Source: Oscheius tipulae
Taxonomy: Eukaryota > Nematoda > Chromadorea > Rhabditida > Rhabditidae
DNA length: 64,000 nt
Direction: 5' to 3'
NCBI GenBank assembly: GCA_037178975.1
Contig: JASJZH010000006.1
Coordinates: forward strand, 3,286,001 to 3,350,000
A model generated the notes under the pieces. The model was not told the origin of the DNA, did not search any database, and saw only the letters and a program-made list of their open reading frames with translations. Positions 54,138 through 64,000 of this stretch are shown here, piece after piece. Within the stretch, counting starts at the first letter, position 1; every line of letters begins with the position of its first letter. A program made the translations under genes and the position numbers.

Positions 54138-56319
54138 TTAGATTTCAACTTCGATGAAGTCGTAGGTCGGTGCTGGGCTTGGAGTTCGAGGATGCAGATT
54201 TCTTCTTCGAAGAGATAAAGTAGTACTTTCCATATCAGACGACTGCTCCAAACTAGTCTGGGAGACGTTTCGACTCGGCTCGACACTAGTGCTTGGCGGT
54301 GACTCGTTCGACCCAGACTCTTTATCAGCTTGTTCAAAGCACCATTTGTTTCCGATCTCAAGCGCGTATGAAATCTTTTGACTGGTGACTTACTGCGACA
54401 ACGATCCATTTCAGTGCTAATTCACCGAACAAGAATGTGGCAGCAACAGCTAAACCGCCAAGAAGTATCCAAAAGGCTCCTTGGGCCCTCTTCAAGTCCA
54501 AGTAACCCAAATCTGAAGTTGATATAAGAAAATGATGAGCTAGGAAAACTTTTTGGTTCTGTACTGTTGCAAACATTCCATCTCTGCGAGTACACGTAGC
54601 TATTGTAATCATTCATCCACTTAATGATGAATCCGCGCTCATCCATACCTCTGATTCTGAAACTGAATGTGACTTTCTGGAAGAACTTTGATACCTCGTA
54701 GAAAAGAAGGAAGAATAGTTCGAATTTAATTGAAGCGGTACGGATAGGTAAGCTGGCAAAATACCTTCTGTTAACAAGAAGAGGTGACAATCAGTGTAGG
54801 CGTAGTATTGCAGTGTTTCCCATGGTCCCAGAAGTACATAGCCGCTGCTATTGTGTAATACTTCAATCGCTAATACCAATTCCATCAATTTCAAAAATCT
54901 CTTCACAGAGACTACCTCTATTGTAGCCGTTGACATACAAAACACGATGATTGACAGAAATTTCATGCCAGAGCTGCTTGTAGACCGGAAGATCGGAGCG
55001 CTGCAATGTTGTAGCTTGGCTAAGGAAATGGTTACCGCAATCATCTCTGTCCTCGTTTTAGAGTTTCCATCCATCAGGAGTTTGTACTTTCCTTGTCTCA
55101 CAACCGTAACAAGACCGTCGATGTCTTTAATAAATAACAATCCAATAATCTTGCATTACGATACCTTGGAATGGAAGAGCCATCTTCTCTACAGCAAACA
55201 AGGCAACCAGACTTCCAGTGAAGGTAGCCATTAGAGTTATACTGGCTAGCCACCAAAGAGCAATCAAAACCCGACAACTCCACGATCTTGGCTGGTTGAA
55301 CAATCCTAAATATGTTTTCTAACAAAAAGAGAACTCTTACCTTGTTGAACAAAGATTGAATAGAATATCCAAACACATTCTCCGTATCCATAAGTCATTT
55401 CATTGAAGACGATCCGGATAACTCGACTGATGATAAGAAGAACACCGGCAGATACAACAATGCTTAGAGCGGTAGTCACCCACACCTACAACTTTAGGGT
55501 AGATTTTAAATAGTAAGACGTTTCGTACTTGCCACTTAAAAGGAGCTGTCACTATCAACATTGTGCGGTCCTCATATTTTTCAGGTGACCGGATAAGCAT
55601 TCCAGTCATTTCGTACTGGAACGGGTAAGTCAAATCAGAAATCAAGCTTCGGCTGTAGTCCATAATTGCTGCTCCGGCAATGATATCCACTTCCTGAACA
55701 CGGCTTGGAAATGTAAAAGCGGGTACTCACTTTTCTACTCAATGCATGGAATGCTGCATCCCAGGATCCACTTTCTTGGTCAGTTGCTGTAAGGTTCACC
55801 ACCTAAAGAAAAACTTTTGATAGGCTTTTCACGATATTACGAACTGTATAGGTCAAGTTGAGCATTTCCGCCATTTCCTTCAATATTTCTATCACGATTC
55901 CCGGTCCATATCCTTTGTCAGTTGGAGCAGCGTCCGAAAAGTTCACATAGTTTACCTGAACTTATGTTTGAATAACACGCACACTTTTTTTTTACATATG
56001 GAGGTTCAATAGCAGGTACTGTGATCCTCAGACTCTTTCCTCTCAATAAACTTGCAGGAATCTTTTTGCTTGTACTGTGCTCAACCCCTACATTGTTTCT
56101 GAAGACTTGCATTTACCTGATATGGTTGAAGCCCGATATTTTTAGAATTTATGAGAGGCTGTGATAGTCGTATAGCTGAACAGTTCATAATTTCTAATGG
56201 AAAATGTCACCTGTGTTCACTTGATTGACAATTTCATCTGTGTCAAAAGCAAAAAGACCATCGCGTAATGGGAAGGTTTCAAGCTGGACGGAAAGTCTGA
56301 TTAACATCAGCAGGAGCAT
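54138..56319 (-). CDS. Ionotropic-receptor-type glutamate receptor lacking the amino-terminal domain
   Basis: Ligand-gated cation channel of the iGluR superfamily. The start ATG gives a signal peptide (MLLLMLIRLSVQ). After about 35 residues comes the S1 lobe (GKSLRITVPAIEPPYV, GYGPGIVIEILKEMAEMLNL). The ligand Arg is kept in DYSRSLISDLTYPF, but the Pro/Thr pair before it is not. M1 is VWVTTALSIVVSAGVLLIIS; the pore region has GECVWIFYSIFVQQG; M3 ends ITLMATFTGSLVALF in place of SYTANLAAF. M4 is GAFWILLGGLAVAATFLFGE. The last exon (54138-54356) encodes a Ser/Pro-rich cytosolic tail ending FIEVEI. A full receptor has a 400-residue amino-terminal domain; only about 1 kb separates this start from the divergent zinc transporter, too little to hold one. 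The N-terminal splice (exon 1 near 56214-56319, next near 55985-56080) is the weakest part. Confidence 0.85.
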
Positions 56320-57344
56320 AGCGAATAGGTAAGTGGATAGAGTCGGATTTCATCTTAGATAGGCCCATTGAGCTGTTTGCTCATAATGTTATTCCCAATC
56401 TTTGATTCCACGATCATTGCATTCTTCTCTAACACCTCACAATTCGAATGCAGCACATCATTTTGTTGACGTATGCCTCCTGTCTTTTGATTCTCTCAGT
56501 AACATGGCTATGGAAATCACAAATCACAAGCGTCCAAGACGGTGGAATGGAAGTTTGTACGGCTTTTAAGGTTTTTCTTTGCGATATATAAATAGCGATA
56601 CAAATTCCCTCCGGGCTTCCATAGCGAAAAGAGGACAATACTGTGGTAGACTGTGTCTTGCCACGACATCTGGCCTAGACATTAAAACTGTGCGGCGGTG
56701 TTTAAAAAGCTGTTTCACTGAATCCTGGAAAGTGATTGTTGACTTTACTTTCAAATAATTGCCTTTTTATAAACAGCAATTTTAGAACTTTTAAAAGTTA
56801 TGTACTTTTGAGCACACTTTTGAGTTATGTGTCATTTTCGAACAAAACAAATGTTCCAACGTGGAAGCTCAGATGTTTTTACTTTTTACTCTTGATCAAT
56901 CCCTGTATTTGTGAACACTCAGAGTGCTGCGAAAAAGATGTGTTAGTTGCCAGAGGTAGACACTTGTGTCGTTTCTAAGCCTTCACTTTTCACAGCTTAT
57001 CACTCTTTTGCGACGCTTATCGATACGGCTCTTTTATGTCTGAAGCGGCGACGTTTTCCATTTGTGCTTAAAAACGCCTCGCTCAAATAGATAGCACGAA
57101 TATTGGACAGGGTTCCCACGACCGCAAATAAAAGAGGAAGCACCGGGGGCCCAGAGTCTTGCGTCATCTCGCGAAACAGTTATCGGGTTCAACGTTCTGA
57201 TATTGTCTCTCATGCCCTCTGTCTGTTGCTATAGTTCTGGCAAAAACCCAACTCGGACCATAAGAATGTGTAATCCAAACAGTCTCAACTCTTTTGCAAA
57301 CATTCAGTTGCTGCATTTATCTATTCCATTCGACTCTTTTTCAG
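56320..57344. promoter_or_regulatory. Divergent promoter region: ionotropic receptor and zinc transporter
   Basis: About 1.0 kb between two divergent starts. No coding exon is supported; open frames at 56429-56754 (-) are not in phase with the receptor. The plus-strand end, CTCTTTTTCAG, directly abuts the transporter ATG and is a trans-splice acceptor candidate. Confidence 0.5.
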
Positions 57345-59522
57345 ATGACAGACTCTCCATCCACGTCGCAACCGCAGAAAGAAGAAGGAAAGTCAAAAAC
57401 TAAAAGTCAAGTCTGTGGAAATCATAGCAACGAGGCTGCAGAGAAACGGTTGCTGGCGAGAATCGAGGCGGAAAATGATGCTCATTCCCACGAACAGGAA
57501 CATGATGAACACGAGTAAGTCCTCTTTCTCTAGTTTCACATTTATTTAGCACAAACACGACCAAGGTTTCGATCATGATCGTCCTCACGTTCATCTTTTT
57601 TGTGATTGAACTCACTTTCGGCTTCATCAACAGATCAATCGCACTTCTGGCCGACTCGTACCACATGCTGTCGGATGTAATGGCTTTGTGTGTGGCTCTC
57701 ATCTGTCTCAGGGTTTGTTATCGACTCATACCGTCTTGCCCTGATAATCTATTGATAACCCGCCACGTTTATCCTATACAAACAGTGAGAGGGTGCGTTT
57801 ATTGACGATTGGTCATCCTTTCGCTGTTTACTTTCACAGCGCCTTTTAATAGTTGTGACTAAACCTAAGAGAAATCAGAAGAACAAATTGCAGATATCAA
57901 AGAGAAAGTCGAAGAACAATGGATTTGGATGGGTGCGCGCCGAAGTTCTTGGAGCTTTGGTCAATGGAGTCTTCCTGCTCACAATGTGCTTCATGATCTC
58001 GTTGGAGTCGGCTGGACGGCTCATACATCCGGCTAGAATGACTCACCCTGTTCAGGTAAAAGGATTTCAGTACATTTTTAAACTTGGAATAGGTTTTGAT
58101 CGTCGGTGTCATTGGACTTCTCATCAACGTGGTAGGAATTGGTTTATTCCACGGAGGACATGGTCACTCCCATGGCGGAGGAGGAGGAGGACATGGACAC
58201 AGTCACGACAATAAGGTCCGAACTTGTCTTTTTTGTCGTAAACGGCATTTATAGAAAGGCCACAAACACAGCCACAATGCGAAACCTGATCACGACGACC
58301 ATGGCCACGAAGAAGAATTGGAGCTAGTCGAAAGTACGACAGATATCCAGAAAAAGACAGGAAGATCATTGAGCCATTTGAGTAACGAAGTCTCACACAA
58401 CGTATGTTACATTTTTTTTCTTTTGTGGCCTGACGAAGGTGAGGTTATGTTTTTAGCTATCCATGATCGTTGGCAGCGGCTCCAAACAAGTAAGATCGGT
58501 TTCTTTTCATTACCGAATCAAAAATCACCGTTAACCCTAGCACTGCCTGTAATAGTACACAGTTCTTAAGGTGTTGGTACCGGTCAAACCATGCATGCAA
58601 CCGTGAATGAACTCTTTACACAAACTTCTTGAATAATGTTAACAGTTCTTTTCAGCATCTCGCACTGAAAATGGTGAATCTGGACGACGCTATCCCGCAG
58701 GAAGAATATGAGGACGAGGAAGCTGCTTCTGCCTTGAAGAAGAAAATGAGAGGTTCGGAAATTCCAACAACTTGTTCTATTTAACGTTTAGAAGCTGAGA
58801 ACTTGAACATGAGAGGCGTCTTCCTTCACATAGTCTCCGATGCCATCGGATCTGTCTTTGTCGTTCTGACTGCTTGCTGTGCCATATGGGCTCCAGCTTC
58901 CATGGAAAAGGTGACTCTCTATATGGATCCTGTCCTGAGGTATAATCAATTTCAGTTTGTTACCTCTTTTCAGTTTGATTTTGGTGTCCCTCATCTGCTT
59001 CTCCGCTTATCGGCTGGTGAGCGAGACATCCTTCATCTTGCTCGGCAAGCCTCCAGCTTTTGTTGACTATGGTATCATTGAGAAGGATATCAAAAAGGTT
59101 TTATTCTTTAAAAAAAGCTCATAGCCTAAGTATTAGATTCAAGGAGTTGCCGCGGTCCCCGAGGTCAGGGTTTGGACACTTGTCTCTAATAGACACCTGG
59201 CTACCGCTGTGGTATTCACAGTTGACCTTACCATGCCATTATCGATTTAGGTTGAGTTCTGCTCAGCCGCTGCATTCGACCAGGCAGCACCCAAAATCCG
59301 CAAAATCTTCCACAATTCTAGCATTCATTCATTGACTCTGCAGCCCATCTTTTCTTCGGTATAGCTTTTTAGCTTTTCTTTTCATTTATAAATTTTCAGA
59401 CCTGCTGCCGAACGATTCCTTCTTCGCCATGTGAAAGGATCGTTGAGACCCCCGAATCGGACGAGCCATCGAGCAACAACGACGGAGCACAGCAGCCATT
59501 GCTCACGTCCAAAAATAACTAA
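57345..59522 (+). CDS. SLC30/CDF zinc transporter (ZnT-1/CDF-1 type)
   Basis: Proton-coupled exporter that moves zinc out of the cytosol. Exons at about 57345-57514, 57551-57711, 57892-58055, 58094-58215, 58255-58401, then a short one near 58457-58490, 58657-58751, 58792-58941, 58975-59098, and a C-terminal set to 59522. TM1-2 carries ELTFGFINRSIALLADSYHM then LSDVMALCVAL; TM5 carries HIVSDAIGSVFVVL. The zinc site uses HxxxD in both, and both pairs (HMLSD, HIVSD) are intact. TM3 reads RAEVLGALVNGVFLLTMCFM. The cytosolic loop between TM4 and TM5 is very His/Gly-rich (FHGGHGHSHGGGGGGHGHSH, then KGHKHSHN and DHDDHGHEEE), typical of this clade. The C-terminal domain follows TM6 (VEFCSAAAFDQAAPKIRKIF). 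The tail ends PLLTSKNN. The N-terminus is hydrophilic. AATAAA at 59662-59667. Confidence 0.9.
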
Positions 59523-59755
59523 TATTCCCTTCTCTTATCCAGTTTTCCGCTGTGATTTGAAGCTTTATGGTGGCATTTTGGTGCAGCTCTGTGATGCTTT
59601 AATTTCCCGAGTTCCTGTTGTGCATGCAACACATATCATTTGGAATATCATGACTATTGCAAATAAACTTTTATTGATCAAAACGGATGACACAGACAAG
59701 GAGTATCCTAGCATACTGAGAGCAGATGTATGTCGTTCTAAAGCAGCTATACAGA
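59523..59755 (+). promoter_or_regulatory. Short intercistronic region, probable SL2 operon junction
   Basis: The transporter's AATAAA is at 59662-59667. The next gene's acceptor CTATACAG ends at about 59754, one base before its ATG. Poly(A) signal to acceptor is about 90 nt, the range seen in nematode SL2 operons. No TATA element is visible between them. Confidence 0.5.
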
Positions 59756-61043
59756 ATGTCGTCTAACTCCTACATGGTCACTGCCGAACTAACTATTGAT
59801 TTAGAACCAGATGGTTTCGAAGAACCAATTACTCCCACTTTACCTCCTACGAGTAACGAACAGGTATTAAACCTTTTTCTACTCCCAACCGTATTCAGCG
59901 CTTCTTGACCCGACTCAGTTGCAAACCGATAAGCAAAGATAGGATGCAATTCAACATTCCGGAAAGCATAGCGTGAGTTTCATTCCTACATTTATGTGCA
60001 AACTACAGGGTGTCAAATTTAACAAAAGAAGCGATCACTGTGTTGGAAGAACACTTGAACATCGATCAAGTTGGGACCATGTACAATTGGGAAGCTATAG
60101 CATCCAACCTGGGCTTAACCATGGACAACATTATGGTGAGACTTTTCTTTTTTTCCATCATCTCTTACAGAGTTTGATGTCGAACTCAAAAACTACTGGT
60201 TTACTTCACAAATGTTCACAAATCAAATTGTGCAAACTGATTGATGCCTTGGCAGCTATCAATAGGATAGACACACTGTTTTCTCTTCATATGTTGGAAA
60301 TTGAAAAACGACTTTACAGAGGCAAGACCGAAAAGAAAAAAATTTATTTATGTCATTTAAAGAAAAAGTGAAACCTGCGGTAACTCTTTCTGCTCCACCT
60401 CCAGACTATTTTCAACAACCTACAGCGTACATCGCCACAGATACATATGATTCTAGTGTCCAGCCTGGAGGTATACTTGTAATCAGTTTTTGCGGAAACT
60501 CCAAAGAGGAAAAGAAGGATGTCAAATGGCTGCTGAAGAACATGAAGTGGGTGTCTATCTATTTCGAACGCCCACGATCTTTAAGAAACAAGAACGATGG
60601 AAAAAAATTGATTTATTCGTTGGAAGATGTGGTAGCAGACTCTAACGTAGAAGAAACTGCGAAGGATGCGTTTCAAAAAGTGGGTTTTATCACGATCTTT
60701 ATAAACAGTTACAGGCAGAACACGTTGTCTTTTGTCTGACGCCTTCCTTGATGCATCTTCTGCAGAACAAGGACACAAGCGACCACAGTATTTCCATACG
60801 AAGTATACTCTATACTTCAATGCTAGCCGATCAAGAGTTTGTCTACAACAAATGCAAAAACTTCAGATTCAGAGCAGTTTTCTTTGAAGTAGATTCCATT
60901 TCGCTTCTGTATAGTTTTCTAACTTTTAGAGCAATCCCGTCGATGTTGGACTTATCTGTTGGGCACGAGCAACTATACAATATCCATTTCCGAGCGCGGC
61001 TTTAAAACTTTTTGTAAAGCTGGGACTGTTAGTTAATGAATAA
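59756..61043 (+). CDS. actl-1: Death-domain plus SEFIR adaptor, ACTL-1/Act1-like
   Basis: Cytosolic adaptor for IL-17-type receptors by family: SEFIR binds the receptor SEFIR, the death domain recruits an IRAK/Pelle kinase. Seven exons join in phase: 59756-59863, 59899-59972, 60009-60135, 60171-60321, 60363-60679, 60715-60888, 60930-61043; the product is 354 residues. Residues about 60-150 are death-domain-like (LTKEAITVLEEHLNIDQVGT, NWEAIASNLGLTMDNIM, LCKLIDALAAINRIDTLF). Residues about 185-345 are SEFIR-like: GGILVISFCGNSKEEKKDVK then LLKNMKWVSIYFERP; AEHVVFCLTPSLMHLL; DQEFVYNKCKNFRFRAVFFE; ICWARATIQYPFPSAALKLF. The last two exons must splice at GAA|GTAGAT to keep that WAR..P end. Intron 4 is GC-AG. 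An upstream in-frame ATG (59726) is possible. The death/SEFIR pairing and order match nematode ACTL-1; no TIR or kinase domain is present. Confidence 0.78.
60322..60362 (+). other. GC-AG intron, 41 nt
   Basis: The donor CAGAG|GCAAGA has the strong AG|GCAAG form of functional GC introns. The acceptor is TTTAAAG. Splicing restores one frame across the death and SEFIR parts; without it a stop ends the protein before the SEFIR region. Confidence 0.65.
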
Positions 61044-61910
61044 AACACTATGGTGGACGGCTACGGGTGAATGCATGATCTCAAGAAGAAATAAATGTTT
61101 ATCTGTTAAGATTTGTTTCTTTTGCTTCGATTATCGAGGGTTGCGTCTACTTCTTACCATGTTCACACTTTCCAACACGGCCTCATTTATCACATTGTCG
61201 CCCTTTGACGACTTTGACAATCGGTTCCTTTCCGAAGAACATTTATTTGCGAGCCAGCATGCTCTTGAAAAGTGAGATTTTCACACTTGCTAGGTTGTTG
61301 AAGGTCGTGTTCAGAAATACGTTTTGTAAACAAACATTTGAAGCAACTGCTGGAGTGTTTTCAATAACAATCCTCGTTCATCTTAGACGGAGGCATGATT
61401 AGCTCTGCAAATTGCAATTCTTCCTCGCCTGGTCATTGAGGGCACCGTATGCAGGCTAAAAGTCTGGCATGAAACCGGAGTCTGATTCACCCGGACCATA
61501 TCATATGCTCGTTTACCATCACTAGATCGCTTTTCTGACGGCTGTCAATCGGTGAGGATTGGTGCCTCTTATCTTCTACTCAGCAACGGTTCCTATCTTT
61601 GTGTTTTCAGGCCGGCTGTTTGCTTCCACCTGTTCCCTTCAATCTTGCTCTCTTTTTTTCTTTAGAATATGAAATTTTGCCTTTGACGCTAAGTTAAAAG
61701 TAGAAAGTAAGAGTTTCCGACCACTTGTTCACATTTGGCAAGGTCAAAACATATGCCTCATTCCTTGGCGATTCAACTTTGAACGCTATTATAGGCGGTC
61801 TCCGAATCGGGGCAGTAAGGCGGTCTTTTCTCTGAGGAATGCTGACTCATTGCTCTTCTCTCTTATTTCTTCCTTTTTTGGTCCTTTCAACTGCCCTCTT
61901 CTTTCAGACT
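61044..61910. other. Intergenic
   Basis: The AATAAA of the adaptor gene overlaps its stop (GAATAAAAC at 61039). Beyond it there is no supported exon. The right end is pyrimidine-rich and closes with TTCTTTCAG at about 61907, three bases before the next ATG. Confidence 0.5.
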
Positions 61911-64000
61911 ATGCGGGTTTGGGTAATCTTTCTTCTTTTTTTTGCCATTTCATTTGTCGTAGCCTATAAAGAACCAAAAAAAACTGCCGCTGAAAAAACC
62001 GAGGAAGATGAATCTCTTGAAAAGTTAGATTCGAAGGTATAGCCTTTTATTTTCAATTTTATCAACCACTCATTTTCAGGAGTTTGAGAAAGCCGGAGAG
62101 GAAGAAGCAGAGAAGAAGAAAAAGGAAACAAATTCTGCGAAACAAAAACCTTCTAAACAGCAAGAGGTAGATGAAGATGAGGTTAGTTCAATTTTGAGAT
62201 TGTCTTTCTGTCCGTTTCAGTTTGCCCTTTGTACATAGGTTTTTGCTAGGCAGTCGCAATAGGACGTACAGAAGAAGTGGGAGAGAAATTGTGTCAAGCT
62301 TTGAATGATTCAACAATTTGTGCCCAGATCGTAAGTTTTGTAGCGTGAGCATGACCGTACTAACCCAAACCGTTTAAGTTATTTTTTTATGAAAACCATA
62401 CATTTTAGGATGCGGCTAGACCAAAGATGAAAACGAAGGACAGGAAACCAGTAGACGCAGACAAAGATGACGAAAAGCCAGAAGAGGTTGAGTACGTCTG
62501 TGATAACAAAAAGGAAGGAATGTGTTCGTGTTCAAATGAGGAATTGGATTGCTTCGGAGTACGCTCCTTTCTCCACTCAGCAAAGTTTTAGTGTTTAGGA
62601 TATTGACGATTTCTACAAGCTGGACACAGCGGATATTGTGGTGAACGAGGACTTAAAAAACTTAAAGATCATGACTGCCGATTTCCGTCAAAACAGAATC
62701 AGACGCTTGAAGAAGGTACAATTAATTTTTGTTCGACTAAATATTGGTTCAGAACCATGTTCTCAGCAAAAGAGAAGACGAAGTGGAAAAGCTAGACTTC
62801 GAACACAATTTTATCAATAAGATAGAAGCCGGCGTTTTCGAACCGTTCAAAAGCTTGCATATATTAAAACTCGGCCACAACCGTATTACCAAATTCGACA
62901 AGTAAGTGGTAGCCGATCTAACTTTATCTCATATTTTAGAAACCATCTTTCTGGATTATCCGGCTTACACCAACTCTTTCTGAACAACAACCAGATCAAG
63001 AAGCTGGAAGATGGCACATTCAAAGAGCTCAAAAACTTGACAAAGCTAATTTTGGATGGCAATAAGATACCCATTAAGTAGGACTGTTTATGCTAAATGT
63101 CAACGCTTTTTTACAGAAAGGAGTTATTCGAAGGACTGGACAATTTGGAGGAACTGAGTCTGGACGACTGTGATATTAAAGTCGATACACTCGATGCCAA
63201 CGTGTTCGACCATTTGAAGTAAGATATAGTCATACTTTGCTATAAGTTTTTTATCAGACAGTTAAAAGTTCTATCTATGAGAAAGAATCCGTTGCAAGAA
63301 GTCCCGAAAGCTTTGAAGGACTTGGACAACTTGGAAATTTTAGATCTCAGTGAGACGTTCATTGTTGAGTTGCATGAAAAGTGTTTCGACGTAAGTTGAT
63401 GAAATGTTTAATATCACGTTTTGTCAGAAAGACTCCAAGCTCAAAGTTATCCGCATGGTTAACAGTTCCTTGTTTGCAATTCAAGAGAGAGCATTATCTG
63501 GACTGAGATTGGAGGTATGTGATTACAACTCGTATTGTGTAAAAAAAAAATGCATCACAGGAAATCGACATGTCCAATAATAAACAGTTGTCCGAAATTC
63601 ATCCTGATGCTTTCGGAATGGACGGCGGTGAGAACCCGACTCTCTTGAAAAAGATAAACTTTGCTAATGGCAACCTTTCCACTATCACTGAGGATACCTT
63701 CTACTTAAGCAGCGTACGTAATTCATTGAATAATAACATTTTCTCCTTTTTCAGCTTGAAGAGGTTGCGTTTGGTGGGAATCCTTGGAATTGCGACTGCA
63801 ATACGGAGTTCCTTCTTGGTGAAGAATATGAAAAGTATAAATTCAAGGAGCCTTATCCAAAGTGAGGATGTCTTTTGAATTTTAACTGTAACTTTACAGA
63901 TGCCACTTTCCAAAAATGCTACAGAGTAAAAACTTTTTTGAAGTACGAGCAGATCAAGCTTGTCCCGCATCGAGAAAAACCCGTGCTGTTTTTAGAGGCG
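61911..64000 (+). CDS. Secreted or surface leucine-rich-repeat protein (truncated by window end)
   Basis: Partial gene; it continues past the window. The ATG (three bases after a TTTCAG acceptor) opens a signal peptide (MRVWVIFLLFFAISFVVAY). The next roughly 110 residues are highly charged, Lys/Glu-rich (EFEKAGEEEAEKKKKETNSA), with a short module holding cysteines (EKLCQALNDSTICAQ). A cysteine-flanked LRR N-cap follows (EYVCDNKKEGMCSCSNEELD plus C). At least eight LRRs are split by short introns, e.g. LHQLFLNNNQIKKLEDGTFK, LTKLILDGNKI, LKVLSMRKNPLQEV, LEILDLSETFI. The C-cap begins GNPWNCDCNTEFL near 63780. The LRRNT-LRR-LRRCT order is that of extracellular adhesion or receptor proteins; whether a TM follows is outside the window. 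The family is not one I can name. Confidence 0.85.

Overview
This window is nuclear DNA from a nematode. Genes carry many short introns (about 40-60 nt, sometimes hundreds) that end in the nematode acceptor TTTTCAG. Several start codons sit directly behind an unpaired acceptor, as expected for spliced-leader trans-splicing. The gene content also fits: transthyretin-like (TTR) proteins, a saposin-like SPP protein, a SUR-5 type acetoacetyl-CoA synthetase, a D2-like dopamine receptor, an ETS-4/SPDEF-like factor, a PBC homeobox gene and an ACTL-1-like death/SEFIR adaptor. The species cannot be named from sequence alone. All gene models below are manual splices read from the sequence; exon borders were chosen by reading frame and GT/AG signals, not by transcript data.

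Layout, left to right. 1-3.7 kb: nothing convincing. 3.76-4.75 kb (+): secreted proline-rich protein with an unclear 3' end. 7.97-8.90 kb (+): unrecognised multi-exon protein. 9.40-11.98 kb (-): acetoacetyl-CoA synthetase. 13.2-13.6 kb (-): saposin-like protein. 13.9-16.1 kb (-): F-box/LRR protein. 16.1-21.5 kb: long gene-poor stretch. 21.5-24.2 kb (+): peptide GPCR of the sex-peptide/myoinhibitory-peptide receptor type. 25.7-29.6 kb (+): D2-like dopamine receptor. 30.4-32.5 kb (+): Cys-rich, Ser/Thr/Pro-rich surface or secreted protein, convergent with a Met-like receptor tyrosine kinase at 32.8-37.6 kb (-). 40.0-40.7 kb (-): small secreted LDL-receptor-A protein. 45.1-46.9 kb (+): PBC homeobox factor. 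48.0-50.1 kb (-): SPDEF/ETS-4-like factor. 52.8-53.9 kb (-): two tandem TTR-like genes. 54.1-56.3 kb (-): ionotropic-receptor-type glutamate receptor without an amino-terminal domain. 57.3-59.5 kb (+): SLC30 zinc transporter. 59.8-61.0 kb (+): death + SEFIR adaptor. 61.9 kb to the window end (+): secreted LRR protein, cut by the edge.

The genes do not form one pathway; many are neuronal or signalling (two GPCRs, an RTK, an ionotropic receptor, two transcription factors). The points most worth attention are the SEFIR adaptor and its close coupling to the zinc transporter (probable SL2 operon), the two TTR genes 95 bp apart (second probable operon), two GC-AG introns, a GPCR intron whose acceptor reads TTTTCCG, an in-frame 123-nt optional intron that encodes a membrane segment, and a Met-like kinase with a full semaphorin-type ectodomain. 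No rRNA, tRNA, CRISPR array or intact transposon was seen.
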